64,000 nucleotides of DNA. Origin: Centrapalus pauciflorus (Eukaryota > Streptophyta > Magnoliopsida > Asterales > Asteraceae). Both the position numbers and the translations under genes were made by a program. Location: contig JAANYP010001152.1 of assembly GCA_020465985.1 (NCBI GenBank), positions 62,001 to 126,000 on the forward strand, read 5' to 3'. The notes beneath the pieces are model-generated. The model was not told where the DNA came from, ran no database searches, and was given only the letters and a program-made list of their open reading frames with translations. Shown here in pieces: positions 59,257 to 64,000 of the stretch (the stretch's first letter is position 1; each line of letters starts with the position of its first letter).

Positions 59257-62110
59257 CATAAGCCTCTAATGTTGTAAAACTCTAAGAACAATCTGTGTTC
59301 TTCGTCTAATCAAACAGATTAGAGGTGATTGTAATAATTGAGTTTGGCAATACAAGTGATCTCTGATTATTCATTATACTTATATGTTATTTGTTTTTGA
59401 AAGCTTTTCTCAAAATAGTTAAGTGTTATTCCGCAAACTTCTTAATTGGACTTTGATTCAATACAAGGTTATTGGTTTATACTCTGATTGATTCAAACCA
59501 GTTAATCTTAGGTAGTGATTTTGATCTTGACAAGATATCAAGTTGCTCTTATTTGAACTGATATTAAGTCTCCAGAGGAAGGCACATGTCTTTGGCTTGA
59601 CACTTATCGAATTTGAGTTGATCAGCCTTGAGATAGTCAGTGTCCAGTAAGGCTTTTCTCTTCCTTTAGCTGTTGTGGCTATGACAGCTTTAGTTTCCTC
59701 GTCCTCCTATTCTTCAGTTTGTTCCAAAATCAGATGTCTCCTTCTGCTTGGTCTGGCCTCAGGAATAAATTTTTTCCCCCTTAGATAGTGCATGCCTTGG
59801 AGATCCAGCCTGAGTAGGCTGAGCAGCTTCAGTAATTTTGGAGACACCTGCAACAGGACCTGTTTGGGAAAGGCATGTTGCTTGACCCACTGATGATGAT
59901 TTCTCCTTAGAGGGAGATGAAGATATCTCCCCCTTAGACTTGGTCTTTCAGGCAGAATTCTTCTCCCCCTTTGAAGGAGATGGCATAGAGCCTTCAACAA
60001 GAGGTTGCCTGAAGGAACGGATCCAATAGGCTGAGTGGCAGTTTTGGCAGCAGGCTTGGAACCAACAAGGCTATGCACTAAGAAAGCCAAGTTATCCTTA
60101 ACCTCTGAAAGTTGGGCAACACAGTTTTGAAGAGAGGTAAAGTGAGAGGTGGCCAGGGATGAGAGCAGAGCAACAGCTTCCCTGTCAGAAGCTGTGACAC
60201 CAAGCTTCGAAGCTGTGCAAGATTTTGTTCAAGAGAATCTTGCATATCATCAAAGTTTGATGACACAGAATTTGACAGAGAGACCAATAAGGTATGTATG
60301 GTGGCCAGAGCGGAGGGGAGAGTAGCAAGTTTCAAAGAGAGCTGACAGCTGTTGGGAAACAGCTGATAGTGAGGACACAGAGTCCAATTGGGTAAAAAGA
60401 ATTGATGAGAGTGTGGAGGATTGTTTTTGCAGCTGTGCAGTGAGTGCAAGCAGCTGGGAGGAGTGATCACCTTAGGGAGCAGGGGTTGCAAAGAAGTCTT
60501 GAACAAATCAAGGAACGCCTAAAACTGAGCAGACACAGAGTCTGATATGATAGAAGGTAGGGATGACATAGAGGTTTCCAAAGAACCAACTTTTTTGGTC
60601 AGCAAAGATAGCTGATCCTCCTAAGGAAGATCTTTGGGGGATGGAGGTGTATGGGTGGACTGTTTGGATTTGGTTGATGGTGAAGAATGTGTTGGAGATG
60701 GTGAGGATTGAGGAGTTTAAGTATCAGTAGGTGAAGGTAGGAAGACTTTGGATAGAAGTTCCACAGCCTGGGCATAAGTTAAATGGCCCAGCTTGGAAGG
60801 GTCAAAGGGACCTTCAGCAGTGGCTGTAGCTGCATCATGAGGTGAAGTGGTAGGAGTTGGTGGCCTTTCAGATGCTTCTTGTATTGTAGCACCTTCATTA
60901 AGACCTGGGGTGGTTCCCTCAGTAGTACCTTGGTTTTTAGGCACCTCTTCATGGGGAGAAGGGATGTGCATTTCAACATCATCAGTAGTGAAACCTAATG
61001 ATGGAATGTGCACTTGGGGAGCAGCCTCACTAAAGGGATGGTGTATTCCCTTAGGTTCATCAGCCTGGGTTGATGGTCCTTCAACAACTGTTGGGTGTAG
61101 AAAAGATACATCACAAGGAGCAGAAGTTGGAGTTTGTTCTGCTGGATGGTCTGTTCCAGCAGCTTGGGCACCTCGTGCAGACTCAGATAGTGTATGAGAA
61201 GTATGAGGGGGTGACTGTGTGGACTCAGTGTGGAGTGGAGTGGACTCCTGTCTTTCAATATCCTCAGCCTGTTAGGAGGCTGGGATAGTGGATGCGGTAA
61301 ACTCCTTTTGTACAACTGGTTCCTGTTGGGAGCAACCAGAGGGTCTAGGCTGACTCAGTGTGGACTCTTGATGGAGTCAAGCCTGCTCCAAGTGTGCTGG
61401 ACTTTCTCGCAAAATAGGAGAAGCAGCATGGGTTGCTTCTTTTTCAACTGACTCCTATTGGGAGGGGTCTGAGGGGCTAGTGTGGGAGGTTGGTTTCTTC
61501 TTGGCTAGTGATTTGTGCCTTGAGTATTGGGACATGGAGGGGGATTGAGGAGAAGTGGCATGGATTTGTGTTTCGACTGGTGGTGAGAGTTGGTCAAGAA
61601 CAAGAGGGTCGGCCTGTTCCATGGTCTCAGGTGCCACAGAGGCACAAGCCACAAAAGCTTCACGTTCAACGGATGAACCAGGGTGAGAAGTCTCCTCCCC
61701 CTCAGCCACTGAGGCTGATGGGACAGACTTAGCTGTTTTAGCCTTCTTGCGGACAGACTCACCTTCACTTTATTGCAGGACCCTTTTCACAAGTTTGGGC
61801 ATGGATTTGAATTTTCCTTTGGGAGCAGCTATTGGATCCACCCTCTGAGTAGAGGGTCCTTCCACCAAACCAAGTAGCCTCCTCATTGGAGTGGACAGAG
61901 GAGGCTCATTGTTGAGTACTGGAGTGTAAAAGACTCTATTCCCAATAACAGGAAATGTAGCAGTAGCTAACATGGGTTGAAAGTTGTATAGAAGCAGGGC
62001 GATGTTCTTGCTGCACCAAGTTCCTCAAATTCACAAAAATTATTCGAGCCATGTTCAGTGTAGTCCCATCCACAAGCTGCAGGACTATGCGAATCTCATC
62101 CCTGCTAAGC
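59257..62110 (-). pseudogene. Copia-B post-pol (env-like) ORF, N-terminal and middle part
   Basis: Minus-strand coding is traceable from about 62110 (DGTTLNMARIIFVNLRNL, then after a frameshift FPVIGNRVFYTPVLNN) through a long Ser/Thr/Pro/Gln-rich region (61709-61455, 61013-60717) and a helical part (60506-60078) to about 59700. The 59257-59700 stretch is degenerate. Several of the stops can be explained by C-to-T changes at Gln or Arg codons. The globular start with a low-complexity middle is what SIRE-type post-pol ORFs look like. It continues at 49093-48267 across the inserted gypsy element. The right end is cut where copia-D resumes. Confidence 0.55.
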
Positions 62111-63127
62111 TGGTCAAAATGAAAGCAGAACCAGTCAAACCAATCCTTCATCTTTACATTCCTACAAAAGTTCTTCAACACAAAATTCAAGTTTTAGAAA
62201 AGGAATTAAAGTCAACTCGAAATAAAGCTCTTGATTATCAAGAAGTCGTTCTTAAGAGTGAGGAAAAATTGGTAAATCAAAGTTTTCAACAAAATATAGA
62301 ATTAACTATCTACAAAGAAAATTTTGACATGGCTCGAAGCTTAAATGATCATTTAAAAGTGCCTAAAGTTTCTCGTCCTGTCAAAATCCCACACGTGTCA
62401 TTTGACAAAGGTAAAACTAAAGTTGAAAATTCTTCTATCAGTTTTAAAGGTGAGTGCTCAAAACCTTTCAAGGCTGAGGTTTCAAAAGAAGACTCAGATT
62501 CAAACCTAGTCTTCTATGAAATCCACTCACCGAGAAAAAGAAGAATCTCCAAAATCTAAGTCTTCCATGCGTACTGACTCCCGTTGTTTTGTTCCTACAG
62601 ATCATGTGAGAAGAGTGCCAAAAACGTCTATCCAAGATTTTACAAGTTTTTTAGTGAAGAAGGCTGTTGTGCCAAATGATTTTATTTCTAGAGATAGGGT
62701 GCATGTAATCTCCGAAAACAATGATTGAAGTCTTCATTTAGTGACTTGTTTAAATTGTGTCCAACTCGTTTTAGACGTCAACTACCTGAAATGAATGCTT
62801 TTGTGCCTTGTCCTGCTAAGAGAATTCATAAAAAGAATATAAAAAATGTTGCATCATCGGCCATAAAAAAAAAACAACTTGTACTTTGCCTAGGCCCAAA
62901 ACCAAAGCAAAAGTCAAACAAGTCTAAAAGTCAAAAACTGAAGGTATTTTCGTCGCCTAAGGTTCTAAAGCCTGTTAAATCCAATTATCAACGGATTCCA
63001 AAAGTCTATGCATCTGGTCCACACATAACTACAAAATGGGTTCCTAAATCTGCAAACGTGCCATATTCACCTTAAACTCCTAACCCAAAAGGACCCATAT
63101 TAAGATGGGTACCCAAAGTTGTGTGAT
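62111..63127 (+). pseudogene. Copia-D gag-protease linker region
   Basis: Plus-strand frames 62118-62559, 62516-62728 and 62725-63075 are collinear: KAEPVKPILHLYIP, VLQHKIQVLEKELKS, CFVPTDHVRRVPK, CPTRFRRQLPEMN, then a Lys-rich stretch and KWVPKSANVP. The same blocks occur in copia-C at 35882-36550, which sets the order and family. Frameshifts near 62530 and 62725. Upstream, the junction with copia-B lies between about 62100 and 62118. Confidence 0.7.
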
Positions 63128-64000
63128 CTTAATGCAGATGGTTCTTTGTTACTTCAGATCAACACCCGTACTTCAATGAATTGGCTTCTAGTTATCATAG
63201 GCTAGGACCCGTTCTTCTGCCTTTCGGTTGTGCTTAAACCGACACGTTTGGCTTCTGTGCACACAGCTCAAGACCCGGTCTAAAATCATCATGTTTTCTG
63301 AACATCTCGGTTCAGAATACGGTTTGAATGTTAATTTAAGATGGATCTGTTTGAATGCTTATAGATTTTTATTGTATGTACTTATTTGTTTTCAGGCAAA
63401 ATCCATCTGGTATATGGATTCGGGTTGCTCCAAGCACATGACTGGGAGAAGAGAATTGTTTACCAATGTAGTAGAACAATACTGTGGGACAGTCAAATTC
63501 GGAAACAATCACCATGCTCAGATAAAAGGATACGGGGACTTAGTCTTAAATAATCTAGTCATCAAGGATGTTGATTATGTTGAGGGATTATCACATAATC
63601 TATTTAGCGTAGGTCAGCTCTGTGATAAAGGATTAGAAGTCACATTTAGGGCTAAGAACTGTAGTGTTAAGATTATGGATGGTAAAGAAATTTTATCCGG
63701 TTCCCGTAACTCTAACCTCTACACCATTGATGTAGCTAATCTTATGGTTACGGATAGCATCTGCCTTCTGTCAAAAGCCTCGTCAAAAGACTCTTGGTTG
63801 TGGCATCGTAGGCTATCCCACTTAAACTTTTAGAACATCAATAAGCTGGCTGCTAAACAACTGGTGAAAGGACTCCCAGAACTGAGATATGAAAAAGACC
63901 ATCTGTGTGGAGCTTGTGAGAAGGGAAAGATGAAAAGATTATCTCACAAACCAAAACCCGAACCATCATCAAAAAGAGTGTTGGAGTTACTACATATGGA
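63128..64000 (+). pseudogene. Copia-D protease/pre-integrase region and integrase start (runs off window)
   Basis: Frame 63228-63833 has the retropepsin active-site-like WYMDSGCSKHMTG and the copia protease pattern FGNNHHAQIKGYGD, VEGLSHNLFSVGQLC. It then has the pre-integrase finger HRRLSHLNF, a TAG (63831-63833), and after it CGACEKGKMKRLSHKPKPEP and VLELLHM at the window edge, the start of the integrase core. Very close to copia-A at 29373-28900. Only the 5' part of pol is visible. Confidence 0.85.

Noticed and set aside
60847..61451. Plus-strand ORFs rich in Trp/Gly/Val
   Set aside because: Shadows of the Pro/Thr/Ser-rich copia-B post-pol ORF on the minus strand.
1..64000. tRNA, rRNA or small RNA genes
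   Set aside because: TGGTATCAGAGC hits are retroelement primer-binding sites, not tRNA genes; no cloverleaf or rRNA sequence recognised.

Overview
This window looks like intergenic heterochromatin of a flowering plant. Nearly everything recognisable is LTR retrotransposon, stacked by insertion into earlier elements. I found no convincing host gene, tRNA, rRNA or CRISPR array. The copia gag/pre-integrase sequences, the post-pol ORFs and the Athila and Tekay-type gypsy sequences suit a eudicot; the copia proteins remind me of Asteraceae, but that is only a family-level impression. Almost every coding region carries stops or frameshifts, so most entries are pseudogenes.

Layout. 1-802: copia gag remnant (minus). 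803-5815: Athila-type gypsy remnant (minus), with a candidate 3' LTR, a long 3' noncoding region and an Athila ORF-1 pseudogene. About 6268-7530: copia LTR and 3' tail. About 7531-9279: LTR-like, GC-motif-rich sequence downstream of a second Athila pol. 9280-18463: that pol (minus). Its RT plus the first part of RNase H is tandemly repeated: six full 1,234-bp units and a partial seventh. 18463-19130: C-terminus and LTR of a chromovirus-like gypsy element (plus), which cuts the array off. 19131-20800: a copia LTR with a primer-binding site on one side and a polypurine tract on the other. 20801-29373: SIRE/Maximus-like copia (minus) with pol and a large post-pol (env-like) ORF. 29375-31865: gag start and 5' LTR of a Tekay-like gypsy (minus), inserted in the RT of another gypsy (31866-35878), which itself cuts a copia gag (35882-38760, 5' LTR at 39660).

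40753-64000: a plus-strand copia (copia-D) that runs off the window. It is split by a 2,230-bp solo LTR (44164-46393, TSD TAACT) and by a minus-strand copia (copia-B, 46715 to about 62110). Copia-B is in turn split by a young gypsy element (49099-59251) with two 3,683-bp LTRs, TSD GTTTT, a gag region and no pol.

The most unusual items are the RT/RNase H tandem array, the gag-only large-LTR element, the copia LTR-tail-LTR-tail arrangement, and arrays of short CG-containing near-palindromes in the LTRs or leaders of several unrelated families.
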